The notes: generated from the sequence alone by a model not told the origin. Counted from the stretch's first letter, positions 35,433-45,427 are shown. The stretch is DNA of 64,000 nucleotides from Halomonas sp. Y3 (GCF_024137965.1 NZ_CP099975.1:992001-1056000), one strand, 5' to 3'. Translations and numbers: made by a program.

Positions 35433-35863
35433 CGGCGGCCCTCCTGCCCCATTAGCCGCTCGGCTTCTCTCAGCGCCGCGGCCACATCCGGCTGGCCGTA
35501 AATCACATGGCGGCCATCGATCACCACGGCAGGGACTTTCTCCACACCCAGCTGCCAGGCCCTGGCCAGCCCGAGATAGCTATCGGCATAGCGGTCGGCC
35601 ATCTCCTGCCACTCAGGCGTCGCCATGCGCTCGCGCATCAAGGCCTCCGCGAGTTCAGGATCAGCAGGCAGGTCTTGCGACAGCTCGGCATCCAGACGGC
35701 CGGGCGCATCGAGTTCGATCACCGCCACGCCCGAGGGCACATTGACGGCCGGTTGCCCGGCAGTGGTAAAGACTTCGATAGCTGGCTCAGCAAGTGCAGT
35801 GCCTGCGAGGCAAGGGAATAGCATGAAAGCGGCCAGCCAACGGCGCGGGTGGTGTCTCTCCAT
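35429..35863 (-). CDS. ICE protein, TIGR03757-like
   Basis: Periplasmic protein of about 144 residues from ATG 35863 (MERHHPRRW) with a signal peptide ending near GTALAEP. Features are VFTTAGQPAVNV and a thioredoxin-like ending (WQLGVEKVPAVVIDGRHVIY). Members accompany the TraU-like and TraH-like genes in MPF_G elements. It appears intact. About 200 bp upstream hold no gene. Confidence 0.85.
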   Translation of the reverse strand: MERHHPRRWLAAFMLFPCLAGTALAEPAIEVFTTAGQPAVNVPSGVAVIELDAPGRLDAELSQDLPADPELAEALMRERMATPEWQEMADRYADSYLGLARAWQLGVEKVPAVVIDGRHVIYGQPDVAAALREAERLMGQEGRR

Positions 35864-36101
35864 GCTTGCCACTCCAGTAGAAAAAGGAACTGGCACAGCA
35901 TTACGGAGTCGACTTTGAGCTGCATCAGGAAATGTTAACTCGACCGCGGGGTGTTTTCTGGATCAGCAGCCATCAATATCTCAGGGCCCCCATCATCATG
36001 CTGGCAACTGCCACAGATCCGGTTAATTGAAGAGATCCATTGATTCTAACCACGGCTGCCACCATACTTGCTGCCAACACTCACCCAATGCGAGGAAACG
36101 C

Positions 36102-36473
36102 ATGTCCATTCTCAACACCTACATCCAGAAGGAACAGCAGCTCAAGCAGCTCCAGGAAGAGCTCGAAAAGCTGAAAAACGACGACCGCCTCAAGGCCGAG
36201 CTGGAGTTCAAGGACAAGCTCGAAGCCCTGATGCGTGAGTTCGACAAGTCAGCCGCCGATGTCATCAAGCTGCTGGACCCGAAGCCCGCCACCGCCAAGG
36301 CCGCCAGCACCACGAGCACCGGCCGCGCCAAGCGCAAGCTGAAGATCTACAAGAACCCCAACACCGGCGAAGTCGTCGAGACCCGTGGAGGCAATCATAA
36401 GACGCTAAAGGCGTGGAAGGAGGAATATGGTGCTGAGGCCGTGGAAGGGTGGCTGGTGAAGACTGACACCTGA
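36102..36473 (+). CDS. MvaT/H-NS-like nucleoid-associated protein
   Basis: Protein of 123 residues. The coiled-coil oligomerisation domain covers residues 1-60 (KEQQLKQLQEELEKLKNDDR), then comes a flexible Lys/Ala/Thr linker and a DNA-binding end with YKNPNTGEVVETRGGNHKTL, the MvaT-type signature. It prefers AT-rich DNA and silences acquired genes. ATG 36102 is chosen because GAGGAAA precedes it. It sits next to the AT-rich cargo at 36.5-44.7 kb and may silence it. Confidence 0.9.
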   Translation: MSILNTYIQKEQQLKQLQEELEKLKNDDRLKAELEFKDKLEALMREFDKSAADVIKLLDPKPATAKAASTTSTGRAKRKLKIYKNPNTGEVVETRGGNHKTLKAWKEEYGAEAVEGWLVKTDT

Positions 36474-36564
36474 ATGACTGCAAGCAATTACAAACCAATC
36501 TAAAGCAATCCCAGCCGTGGAGCACGGCTGGGTAACCATATTTAAAAGGAACTAACAAGCACCT

Positions 36565-37324
36565 CTAACAACCCTTCCACCTTGGCATACGTTTTTCCGA
36601 AAATGCTCGCGGCCCCTCTTGAGCATCTTCACTGTTATAGGCACACTCATGAGCGGCCCGAGCAGCCTGCAAGGCAGCTCCGCGCCCCATTTCAGTGGAT
36701 AACATTACCGTATCCCGAGCAGCCTTCACCGACAACGGTGCCCCTTCAAGTATTTCAGACGCCAGCTCTAATGCCTTTTCCATTAAATCATCGGGGTTGG
36801 AAAGACGGTTTACTAGACCAATTTCGTAGGCGCGCTGAGCAGTAATTGGCTTGCCGGTTAGCACAATTTCCATAAAAATTCGCTGTGGTATCATATGAAT
36901 CAATGGTGCCGCCCACGGCGATCCTCGCCCCACTTTAACTTCAGTAATAGCAAATTTAGCGCTGGTACTGGCCACACATAGGTCACATGCTTGCGCAAGC
37001 ATCCAACCACCAGCAAACGCTATGCCATTAACTGCAGCGATGGTTGGCTTAGTCAGTTCGATGTTGTCATAGGGCAGTGGGAACATGTCACGTGGCGGCA
37101 CTCTAAGCCCGGATTCAACCATTTCCTTAAGGTCACCACCAGCACAAAAAGCCTTTTCACCGGAACCAGTTAGGATGGCTATGCGAAGGGAGTCGTCGTT
37201 TTCGAATTTCTCCCAAGCTCTTTGCAAGAACCTCACCGCTAAGACAGTTTCGACTATCAGGGCGGTTAATAGTAATGATAGCAACCCCATCCTCACGAGC
37301 ATTAAACAAAACTGCTTCTTTCAT
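36565..37324 (-). pseudogene. Enoyl-CoA hydratase/isomerase family gene with a frameshift
   Basis: Crotonase-fold enzyme. The first frame from ATG 37324 encodes MKEAVLFNAREDGVAIITIN, then NRPDSRNCLSGEV. The following region continues in another frame (LQRAWEKFENDD, then AGGDLKEM and the oxyanion-hole regions AFCAGGD and AVNGIAFAGGW). The frames cross at about 37240, consistent with one inserted base. The C-terminal frame is long and intact. It lies downstream of dctM and may complete the cargo pathway. A sequencing error is possible. Confidence 0.8.
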
Positions 37325-38300
37325 TATACTTCCCCTTTTATCACTACACGACTGCACGAACCAAGTCTCTTGACATTACTGAAAAGCACACCACTAACGT
37401 ACAGCACACTGCTCACCAGCCTGACATATTAGGCACCCACAAAACTAGTGCAGGAAAAGCAACGATCAGGCCAAGCACAACAAGATCGACAATCAAAAAG
37501 GGAACGACGCCCTTGAAGCATTCAGAACTTTTCACACCAGTAACACCTGATGCAACAAACACATTTAGGCCTAACGGCGGAGTAACCAAACCAATCTCTA
37601 CAGTTTTAGTTATAACAATCCCAAACCAAACCCCATCAAACCCAAATGTACTAATCAATGCATAAGTGGTAGGAACAGTAAGAACCAGAATAGCTAACTG
37701 ATCCATGAAAAGGCCAAGAATAAGATACATCAAAACCACAAGCATCATAACTTGCCAAGGCGAAAGCCCCAATGAATCCACATAGCTTATCAGTGAGTCT
37801 GTGGCTTGCGAGAAAGTTAGGAAATAACCAAATATCATTGCACCTGTCACAATAGCAATAATCATAGATGTTGTTTTAACTGTTGAGGCCAATGAATCTA
37901 GCAGCTTTTTCCTATCCATCCTTTTCAAGCACAGAACAATCGCCAGTGCTGAAAAAGCTCCTAAAGCCCCAATTTCACTCGGAGTAGCAACACCTCCATA
38001 TAAAGCAAAAACAACAACGCCAATCAGGAGAAAAACTGGCCAAACCGGCCTTAATGAATTAACTGCAGCCTGCTTATCAAAGCTTTTTGCTGCAGGCACC
38101 CAGTCAGGGTTTTTCCAAACCACATACATGATGGTTAAAATATAACCAAGCGCAGTCAGAATTCCAGGGAAAATGCCGGCAATAAGAAGCTTACCCACCG
38201 ACTCTTCTGTAAGGATTCCGTAAATAATCAGAATCAAGCCTGGGGGGATCATTACCGCAAGAGTTCCAGAAACCACTATTATACCCAAGGCGAACTTAGG

Positions 38301-40285
38301 GTGCGCCAGGGAAAGCCTGGTCATCCGGGAAGCAGTGTCAAACAGCTGAAAGGATGAAATGAAACCCAGTGGGTGCAAGTCCCACCCGGCCAAGGCTAGC
38401 CACCAGCCGGTAGCGAGTGTTGCGTGGTGTCGGGCAACCGCCGCTGCGAAGCGTACACAGCGAGTGAGCAGGCCGTGTGATAGAGCCCCGAAATTGTGAA
38501 ACGTGGCTGCCGACATTGTCTTAAGAATGGAAGGCAAAACGTCTCCGCCTTATGGCTTGGCGGATGCGGGCCGCCGGGGTCGAAGAGCAGGGCATGTTCA
38601 TATAGGGGTTTCCCAGGAACCTGGGAGGCCCGTCCTTCTCCTCCGAAAACCAGGACGACAGGCATGGGGCTGCCTGCCGAGAAAGCTCCCGGTCCGGTGC
38701 TGTCGTGCCTGACGGTACCGGAAGCAAACAGCAGGCACTCAGGGGGTACGGCCAGGCGACGACAAGGAGCCAGCCGGATGGAGGGGCGGGAGTCGGAGTC
38801 GCTCATAGTACCCGGGAAGGTGGGGAACCGACTCGACGGGACCCACTGGAGGGAAGGGGCGGCCAATCATCAGAACTGCACGAGGGCAACATGACAGGTG
38901 CACAGGAACCTGAGGTCATGTCCACGAAACAAGTGCGGATAGCAGCACTGGCAGAGTGCTTCCCGCAGCGTGCCTTCACGTCACTGGCGCATCATATCGA
39001 TGCCCAGTGGCTGAAGACGGCCTACCTGATGACGCGCCGTGATGGCGCCGTCGGGATTGATGGCCAGACGGCGGACGACTTCGCGCGCGACTTCGAGGCC
39101 AATATCCAGCGGTTGCTGGAAGCGGCCAAGAGTGGTTGCTACCGGGCGCCGCCAGTGCGGCGTGTCCATATCCCCAAGGGAGATGGGCGCACCACACGGC
39201 CGATCGGCATCCCCACCTTCGAAGACAAGGTCCTGCAGCGTGCTGTAGTGGCCCTGCTGGAGCCGCTCTACGAGTACGACTTTCTGGACGGCTCGTACGG
39301 CTTCCGGCCGGGACGCTCGGCGCACCAGGCGATCGAGACGGTGAGGGAGAGCTTGATGTCGATGGGAGGTGGCTGGGTCATTGACCTGGACATCCAAGCC
39401 TTCTTCGACACGATCGACCATCGGCACCTGCGTGAGTTTCTGCAGCAACGAGTGAAGGACGGTGTCGTCCTCCGCCTGATCGGTAAGTGGCTCAAGGCCG
39501 GAGTCCTGGAGGCCGGGCAGTGGCAGAAAGGTGAGGTAGGAAGCCCGCAAGGGGGTGTGATATCCCCCTTACTGGCGAATATCTACCTGCACTATGTGCT
39601 GGACGAGTGGTTTGAGAAAGACGTCAAGCCACGCCTGCGTGGACGCGCGTTCGAGGTAAGGTTTGCCGACGACGCCGTGCTCGCCTTCAGCAACGAAGCC
39701 GAAGCCCGCAAGGTGCTGGAGGTACTGCCCAGGCGTTTTGCACGCTTCGGCCTTACCCTGCACCCCGCCAAGACCCGACTGGTACGGTTTCAGCCACACG
39801 GTGGACAGCGCGCCGAGACCTTCGACTTCCTGGGCTTCACCCACTACTGGGGGAAGTCCCGGCGCGGTTACTGGGTTATCAAGCAGAAGACGGCCAAGGA
39901 TCGACTCAAGCGAGCCTTGAGGCACCTGTCGGTCTGGTGCCGGGCGAATCGGCACCAGCCCCTTCTGATCCAGCATCGCCACCTATGTCGGAAGGTCAAG
40001 GGGCACTTTGCCTACTATGGCATCACAGGCAATTATGAAGCGCTGAAAGCGCTTGTGGATCAGGCCCGACGGATCTGGGTCAAATGGCTGAGACGTCGCT
40101 CTCAACGGGGAGGCTTCTCGTGGGATAAAGCCAACCTGCTGCTCAAGCGCCTGCCGTTACCCAAGGCAAGGATTGTGCACCAACGAACCCTTCAGCGAAG
40201 CTGGTGATTGAAGAGCCGGATGCGTTAATCGCGCACGTCCGGCTCTGTGGGGGGCCGGGTCGAGTAATCGCCCGGTCTACCCGAC
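38301..40285 (+). mobile_element. Group II intron inserted antisense in dctM
   Basis: Retroelement of 1985 bp. The 5' end GTGCG is at 38301 and the 3' end CCGAC at 40285. Domain V lies at about 40213-40245 (GAGCCGGATGCG, TTAA, CGCACGTCCGGCTC) and domain VI at about 40250-40285. The ends are fixed by the restored dctM frame. It is unrelated in sequence to the intron at 5002-7277. Confidence 0.92.
38891..40207 (+). CDS. ltrA: Group II intron reverse transcriptase/maturase (second intron)
   Basis: Intron-encoded protein of about 438 residues from ATG 38891 (MTGAQEPEVM). The RT core has IPKGDGRTTRPIGIPT, QGGVISPLL and the active site FADD at 258-261 in place of YADD. A maturase domain follows (VKGHFAYYGITGNYEAL). 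There is no HNH domain. It ends just before domain V. It appears intact, so the element may be mobile. Confidence 0.92.
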   Translation: MTGAQEPEVMSTKQVRIAALAECFPQRAFTSLAHHIDAQWLKTAYLMTRRDGAVGIDGQTADDFARDFEANIQRLLEAAKSGCYRAPPVRRVHIPKGDGRTTRPIGIPTFEDKVLQRAVVALLEPLYEYDFLDGSYGFRPGRSAHQAIETVRESLMSMGGGWVIDLDIQAFFDTIDHRHLREFLQQRVKDGVVLRLIGKWLKAGVLEAGQWQKGEVGSPQGGVISPLLANIYLHYVLDEWFEKDVKPRLRGRAFEVRFADDAVLAFSNEAEARKVLEVLPRRFARFGLTLHPAKTRLVRFQPHGGQRAETFDFLGFTHYWGKSRRGYWVIKQKTAKDRLKRALRHLSVWCRANRHQPLLIQHRHLCRKVKGHFAYYGITGNYEALKALVDQARRIWVKWLRRRSQRGGFSWDKANLLLKRLPLPKARIVHQRTLQRSW

Positions 40286-40696
40286 CTTATAACCAACCTC
40301 TTTCATCGTTGGGTATATAGCAGAGGACATGGTTGCTGTAGCGGCAGTAGAAGTACCTATCACTGCTGCAAGCATGGCGCTGGAAAGCACACAAGCGACC
40401 CCGAGTCCACCCCTAACTTTTTGAAGCCATTGTTCACCTGAATACACGATATCTCTAGCCATGCCACTATGGGCCAGGTATTGAGACATCAATACGAACA
40501 TCGGAATTGCAATAAGAACATAAGATGCAGTCTCCTCATGAAAAGCTGTTGACAAAAACGACCCCGCCAACCCCCATCCTCCAATCATATAAAGCCCGAT
40601 ACCGCCTGCTAGGGCTAGGGCTATAGCAACTGGAAATTCTAAGAAAAGGAGGAGAAGGAGGAGTAAAATAATCCAGATTGTGGTATCCATTAAATT

Positions 40697-41218
40697 TCAA
40701 CCTTCTTCTAATTCAGAACTGGTGACTAGCCCTGGAACATCTCTACCTAACAAAAGAGCCATGCCGTCATATAAAAAACGCGTGGCCAAGACTGTCAAAC
40801 CAACTGGAACCCAGACTTCACTTGCCCATACAGGCCAGTCAATATAGCCAAAAATAACATCCGCCTCCATATAGGCCGAATAGGCATCTATGGAAGAGAG
40901 ATAAGTCATGTAGTAAAAAACACCGGCAGCACAAAAATGGTTAAATGAGTGAAGAATCAGTCTCCCCCTATCACTCAAAAACCTGCCAGCTGCAGATATG
41001 TGTATGAATGCTCCTTTAGATTTTGACCACGACAATCCAAGCATACACCCTGCCACCATCAGATAATTTTGGGTGAACTCGAACTGAAAGCCAATTGAAG
41101 TGGAGATAAAATACCTAGCAAATGCATCAGCGGAAACAAGTAGCATCATGGCACCAAATACAACAGCAGAGATCACCATGAACGCCATCTCAACAAACGA
41201 CAAGCCTCTATTGAACAT
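40697..41218 (-). CDS. dctQ: TRAP transporter small permease DctQ
   Basis: Membrane protein of about 173 residues with four hydrophobic segments, including MAFMVISAVVFGAMMLLVSA and YLMVAGCMLGLSW. ATG 41218 is preferred because a G-rich ribosome site lies directly upstream; ATG 41236 would fall in a stable hairpin. It links DctP and DctM. Confidence 0.88.
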   Translation of the reverse strand: MFNRGLSFVEMAFMVISAVVFGAMMLLVSADAFARYFISTSIGFQFEFTQNYLMVAGCMLGLSWSKSKGAFIHISAAGRFLSDRGRLILHSFNHFCAAGVFYYMTYLSSIDAYSAYMEADVIFGYIDWPVWASEVWVPVGLTVLATRFLYDGMALLLGRDVPGLVTSSELEEG

Positions 41219-41234
41219 ACCCCCCCCTACTTTC

Positions 41235-41263
41235 ATTGCCGAGGCCTTTAAGGCCTCGGCAAT
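41235..41263. promoter_or_regulatory. Perfect intercistronic hairpin between dctP and dctQ
   Basis: A 29-base palindrome with 14-bp arms (ATTGCCGAGGCCTT and AAGGCCTCGGCAAT) and a single central base. There is no T-run on the minus strand. It probably protects the dctP mRNA end or lowers dctQM expression relative to the binding protein. Confidence 0.75.
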
Positions 41264-41269
41264 ATTATC

Positions 41270-42292
41270 TTATAGCCCGAGCAAGCTTTTATATTCATCA
41301 AGGGCAGACTGAGCATCAAGCCCTCTACCTTCCATTCTTTTTACCCAGCCCTGCTGAACTGTTGACAAACTTTCATCAAGCTCCTCAAGGAATTGACTAT
41401 CAAACTCATAGACATCAATTCCAATTTCAGAGAATGAGGATATAGTTTCTTGCTCAAGATTATTCATATATGTCGAGAGGTGGATAACCGTTTCATTGCT
41501 GGCTTGATCCAGAGCCTCTTTATGCTCTGAAGAAAGAGCCTCATAGACATCCTTTCTAACAACAGCAGTAACAGCAAAAGTTCCGAACGCCCCGTTCGAA
41601 CTCATGCTTTCTGTTACTTCTTGAACATTATAAGGAGTAGCACTAATTCCGGGAAAAAGAGTTGCATCTAGCGTCCCGCGCTGCATGCCAAGATAAACCT
41701 CAGTTGCAGCCATGCTAACCGGCGTTCCTCCAATTGCTTCAACACTTAAGTTCAGAGCACCCGAGCTACGTATACGCATCCCTGACAAGTCGCTCATAGA
41801 TTCGGGCCGAGAAGTTCTTGACACTAACTGATATGGGGGAAGTATAACTGCAAAAACCGGTACAACATTGCTCCTTTCATACTCACTGGCAAGCGAACCC
41901 TCTCTTACCATATGCCAGAACGCCTCGCTACCGGCAACAGGGTCATCAGCCAAGCCTGGAAGCATAACAAGCCCACTAAGAGGCAAGCGATCTGTGGCAT
42001 ACCCAACGCCTACGTACCCAGCTTGAACTGCACCTTGCCGAACACGCTGTAGAATATCGCCTGCAGAGGCGAGCTGCTCTGCAGGATAATGTGTAAAAGT
42101 AACTTCTCCTTCTGTAAGCTCTTCTACCCGGTTCATCCACCAAGCCATACCCTCCTTTGAAAGATAGTGCTCAAGTGGGAAGGAGTCAGCAAACCTAATA
42201 TTTACTGAGGCATCAGCAGTGGAGGCATATGACGTACTTGCCAGAGCTATAAGTGACACACCTACAATCTTACTAATTATCATTGTTTTCAT
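41270..42292 (-). CDS. dctP: TRAP transporter substrate-binding protein DctP
   Basis: Periplasmic binding protein of 340 residues with a signal peptide (about 1-29, VGVSLIALASTSYASTADA). The DctP domain has NIRFADSFPLEHYLS near the start and the conserved Arg block SDLSGMRIRSSGALN. The ligand is unknown, but members usually bind organic acids. It is the first transporter gene after the IclR regulator, 20 bases downstream. Confidence 0.9.
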   Translation of the reverse strand: MKTMIISKIVGVSLIALASTSYASTADASVNIRFADSFPLEHYLSKEGMAWWMNRVEELTEGEVTFTHYPAEQLASAGDILQRVRQGAVQAGYVGVGYATDRLPLSGLVMLPGLADDPVAGSEAFWHMVREGSLASEYERSNVVPVFAVILPPYQLVSRTSRPESMSDLSGMRIRSSGALNLSVEAIGGTPVSMAATEVYLGMQRGTLDATLFPGISATPYNVQEVTESMSSNGAFGTFAVTAVVRKDVYEALSSEHKEALDQASNETVIHLSTYMNNLEQETISSFSEIGIDVYEFDSQFLEELDESLSTVQQGWVKRMEGRGLDAQSALDEYKSLLGL

Positions 42293-42311
42293 GCTCTATC
42301 TCCTTGATAGC

Positions 42312-43070
42312 TTATTTTTTTAAAAGCCCCTCAATCTTACGCTTTGCGTGCAATAGGAGAGGGACACTTTCCCTTTGGACCACATCCAAAGACGAAATCC
42401 TAGCCAAAGCAATAAGGTTAATTACGCAGACAACCTTAGCATCATGCACTATTGAAACTGCAGCACCAATATTTCCTGAAAGAAACTCTTGGTCAGATAT
42501 CGCATACCCTCTTTCAACTGTCTCAGCTACCAATGCTTCAACATGATTAATTTTTCTTGCCAACTTTTCAAAGGGGTCTTCTGAGCTAGCCAAGCGCACA
42601 ACCAACTCATCACGTTCTTTTTTCTCAAGAGCAGATATGTAAGCCCTTCCTGTTGCAGAAGCCATTATAGGAATTCGGGAGCCAATAGTTCGATTAGCAC
42701 TCAGCATTCCCGGCTTTCTATTCGTGTCCACAATCACCATCTTGTCGTGCTGAAAAACAGCAACGTCTGATGGCCAACCAAGCTTGCTTCTGAGATCTTC
42801 AACAACAGGCCTAATAACAGTGAGAAGATGATTTTCAAACGAAAAGTTATTTGAAAGAGCAAGTGCCCGCGCACCTACCTGGTAGGTCTTTTTTTCATTA
42901 TCAAACTGCACATATCCTGAAGAACACAGAGTTTCAAGCATTCTTAACACAGTGGCTTTTGGCAAGCCACACAAGCCCTGAATAGACGACAGTCCAATGG
43001 GGCCATGCTCATTGACCGTCTCCATAACCAACAGGCCACGCTGCAGTGCTGATACATGCTTTTGACTCAC
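42312..43070 (-). CDS. IclR-family transcriptional regulator
   Basis: Regulator of 252 residues. The N-terminal winged HTH (about 5-70, GLSSIQGLCGLPKATVLRML) is followed by an IclR effector domain (about 85-245, with SRIPIMASATGRAYISAL). It is divergent from the cupin-CoA transferase pair and upstream of dctPQM, so it probably controls both transcripts in response to the imported acid or its CoA ester. Confidence 0.9.
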   Translation of the reverse strand: MSQKHVSALQRGLLVMETVNEHGPIGLSSIQGLCGLPKATVLRMLETLCSSGYVQFDNEKKTYQVGARALALSNNFSFENHLLTVIRPVVEDLRSKLGWPSDVAVFQHDKMVIVDTNRKPGMLSANRTIGSRIPIMASATGRAYISALEKKERDELVVRLASSEDPFEKLARKINHVEALVAETVERGYAISDQEFLSGNIGAAVSIVHDAKVVCVINLIALARISSLDVVQRESVPLLLHAKRKIEGLLKK

Positions 43071-43102
43071 TAGCTCAGCTCTCCTGTTAAGCCAACTCTA
43101 TC

Positions 43103-43127
43103 GGACCACTCAGTGAACCGATGGTCC
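43103..43127. promoter_or_regulatory. Candidate IclR operator in the divergent promoter
   Basis: Inverted repeat GGACCA (43103-43108) and TGGTCC (43122-43127) in the 131-bp space between the IclR gene and the divergent cupin gene. Position suggests a regulator site; the sequence was not compared with known IclR sites. Confidence 0.45.
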
Positions 43128-43201
43128 ATTCAAGCTTGGCACAGGTTCCAGACCATGGCAACATCAAAGATACCAACCGACAAGAACCTAGGTGAAAACT
43201 C

Positions 43202-43573
43202 ATGAGAAACAGTGACTTAGCTACATTTCACTCATTATTTGACCTCCCCACCTACACCCCACCTGGTCACTCAGGCACGACAAATAGGCGCCTAGTTTTA
43301 GCCAACGAGGCACAGCATTTTGAGATGGTTCATGGCTCAATTGAGCCCGGCGGCGTGGCAGAAGAGCACTATCACTCCAATAGCTACCAGAGCATCTATA
43401 TTCTTTCTGGTGAAGCAGAAGTAATACTAAATAAAGGTGACAAAAAAACCTGCATGAAGGGCGAGATTATCAACATCCCGCCAAACGCATATCATTATGT
43501 GAAAAGCATAGGTGAATCAGCGCTCGAAATGATCATCGTATACTCACCACCTATCAGCAACAACAAAGGCTAA
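43202..43573 (+). CDS. Cupin-domain protein
   Basis: Single-domain cupin of 123 residues with metal-binding residues in EEHYHSNSYQSIYILSGE and PPNAYHYV. It is probably an enzyme or small-molecule binder in the cargo pathway; the reaction is unknown. It is four bases from the CoA transferase start, so the two are an operon. Confidence 0.82.
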   Translation: MRNSDLATFHSLFDLPTYTPPGHSGTTNRRLVLANEAQHFEMVHGSIEPGGVAEEHYHSNSYQSIYILSGEAEVILNKGDKKTCMKGEIINIPPNAYHYVKSIGESALEMIIVYSPPISNNKG

Positions 43574-43576
43574 CTC

Positions 43577-44719
43577 ATGCTGAAAATACTCAACAATATC
43601 AAAATAGTAGACTTGACCTCGGTTGTGCTGGGGCCTTACGCAACCCAAATTCTTGCAGACCTTGGCGCCGATGTAATCAAGATCGAGCCACCCGAAGGTG
43701 ATATTTTTAGGTATGTGGGCCCAAGCAGAAGCAACGGAATGGGAGCAGGATTTCTCAATATCAATAAAAACAAAAGAAGCATATGTCTGAACCTGAAAAG
43801 AAAGGAAGAGTACGACTCTTTAATTGACCACATAAAAAACGCCGATGTGTTCATACATAATATGCGACCAAAGGCTGCTGAAAGGTTGGGCATAAGCCAC
43901 GAGCATATAAGTGCGATAAATTCTGAAATTGTATACTGTGCAGCAACAGGATTCGGTGCTGATGGAGTTTATGCTGACAAACCTGCATATGATGACATAA
44001 TTCAAGCGGAATCTGGTATTGCCTGGTTAGCAGGCGCGCAAAACGGTCGTCCTCAGTACGTGCCAACTGTGCTTGCTGACAAAATAGCCGCACTATTCGC
44101 TGCTCAATCAATATTAGCAGGAATAGTTCACAAGTTAAGAACAGGAGAGGGAAGCAACATTCACGTCCCAATGTTCGAGTGCTTGGCTAGTTTTTTACTC
44201 TCTGAGCACATAGCAGAAAAAGCTTTTGATCCTAAAAATGGAAAGGCGGGATATACAAGGATGCTTTCGAAGAACAGAAGGCCATTTGAAACATCTGATT
44301 CGTTCATCACCGTCATGCCTTATAGTGGCAAGCATTGGAAAAGCCTCTTTGAATTGCTTGGCACTCAAGATAGCATTCTTTCATCTTTGGCCATGGATGA
44401 TCATGAGCGCTCTAAGAATATCGATAGGCTTTATTCCCACATATCCGGAAAGTTCATCTCACGCACCACGAACGACTGGATAGAACTCCTTGAACAACAT
44501 GATGTGCCATGTGGAAGAACAAATACTTTAGATGATCTTTTCACCAACCCACACCTTCTTTCTGTTCAGTTCTTCGAAACATATTTGCATCCTTCAGAGG
44601 GGGTTGTCACTACGACGAGGCACCCTGTAAGTTTCATTGGATCTCTTCAGAGCGAAAACTCCCCACCGCCAAAGCTAGGCGCGCACAATAGCGATAGCAA
44701 ATCAAGCAATGAAAACTAA
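43577..44719 (+). CDS. CaiB/BaiF family (class III) CoA-transferase
   Basis: Transfers CoA between carboxylates, 380 residues. The N-terminal VLGPYATQILADLGADVIKI is characteristic. The predicted catalytic aspartate is D139 in PAYDDIIQAESG. C-terminal landmarks are DVPCGRTNTLDDLFTNPHL. With the TRAP transporter and the enoyl-CoA hydratase it suggests import, CoA activation and hydration of an unsaturated organic acid. AT-rich codon use sets it apart from the ICE genes. Confidence 0.9.
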   Translation: MLKILNNIKIVDLTSVVLGPYATQILADLGADVIKIEPPEGDIFRYVGPSRSNGMGAGFLNINKNKRSICLNLKRKEEYDSLIDHIKNADVFIHNMRPKAAERLGISHEHISAINSEIVYCAATGFGADGVYADKPAYDDIIQAESGIAWLAGAQNGRPQYVPTVLADKIAALFAAQSILAGIVHKLRTGEGSNIHVPMFECLASFLLSEHIAEKAFDPKNGKAGYTRMLSKNRRPFETSDSFITVMPYSGKHWKSLFELLGTQDSILSSLAMDDHERSKNIDRLYSHISGKFISRTTNDWIELLEQHDVPCGRTNTLDDLFTNPHLLSVQFFETYLHPSEGVVTTTRHPVSFIGSLQSENSPPPKLGAHNSDSKSSNEN

Positions 44720-44803
44720 CTTCTAAAAACTCCAGCGGCACACTTCTCCTTAATGCACATAGATAGTGCGCCGCTCTCTCCATTCATAATTACAGCCTGG
44801 AGC

Positions 44804-45427
44804 TTACAACCCTCTTAAAGCATCAACTTTTAATGCAATTTTAACTGCTGACTCGATTTCCGAGCCGCCCTGCTCGCGCATCACCCGCATCCGCTCGGCC
44901 TTCTCCTCGCCCTCGGTGCCGGCCAGGGCCAGGTAGAGGCTGGGGGGCACCACCCGGAACAGCGCCTCCAGGCGCCCTGAGAGCACCACCCCCTCGGTAT
45001 ATTTCTTGGAGACCTTGGTGGCGGAGGCCATCAGCTTGCGCTGGGTGGCGGTGAGCTCCTTGAAGCGGCTGACCTGCTCGATCTCGTCCGGCGGCATGTA
45101 GAGGCACAGCCAGAACTCGATCATGTTGAGCAGCTTGCGGGCCGCGTCCGGGAAGTCCTCGAGGTTCTGGGTGGCCATCCAGATCCAGTGGGAGAGCTTG
45201 CGGCCCATCTTGCCCACCTTGACCAGATAGGGGCTGAGCAGCGGGTTGACGGTGAGCAGGTGGCACTCGTCGATGACCTGGACGATGGGCCGCCCGCTGT
45301 ACTGGTCGCGCTCGGCCAAGTTGGTGATCATGTTGGTGACGCTGATCACCGCCAGGGCGAGCTGGGCCTCGTAGCCCTCCCGGGCGAAGTGGGCCAGGTC
45401 GATGATGGTCACGTCGCACTCGGGCAA
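44804..45427 (-). pseudogene. C-terminal fragment of a TraC/VirB4-like conjugative ATPase (PFL_4706-like)
   Basis: About 207 codons with Walker B (PIVQVIDECHLL) and the following WIWMATQNLEDFPDAARKLL helicase-like block of conjugation ATPases. The Walker A part and some 700 residues are missing. Immediately upstream the sequence changes to the start of a dnaB-like gene, in a different frame, so this is one side of a deletion junction at about 45425-45435. A TTG at 45427 cannot make a working ATPase. Confidence 0.85.

Larger units (their letters stand above)
37413..40690 (-). pseudogene. dctM: TRAP transporter large permease DctM, split by an antisense group II intron
   Basis: Large integral membrane subunit of a tripartite ATP-independent periplasmic transporter. 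The 5' part runs 40690-40286 (IGTSTAATATMSSAIYPTM) and the 3' part 38300-37413 (ALGIIVVSGTLAVMIPPGLI onward). Joining them gives GYK-PKFALG in frame, matching the usual DctM sequence. The intron between them lies on the opposite strand and cannot splice from dctM mRNA, so the transporter should be inactive. The gene starts six bases after dctQ. Confidence 0.93.
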
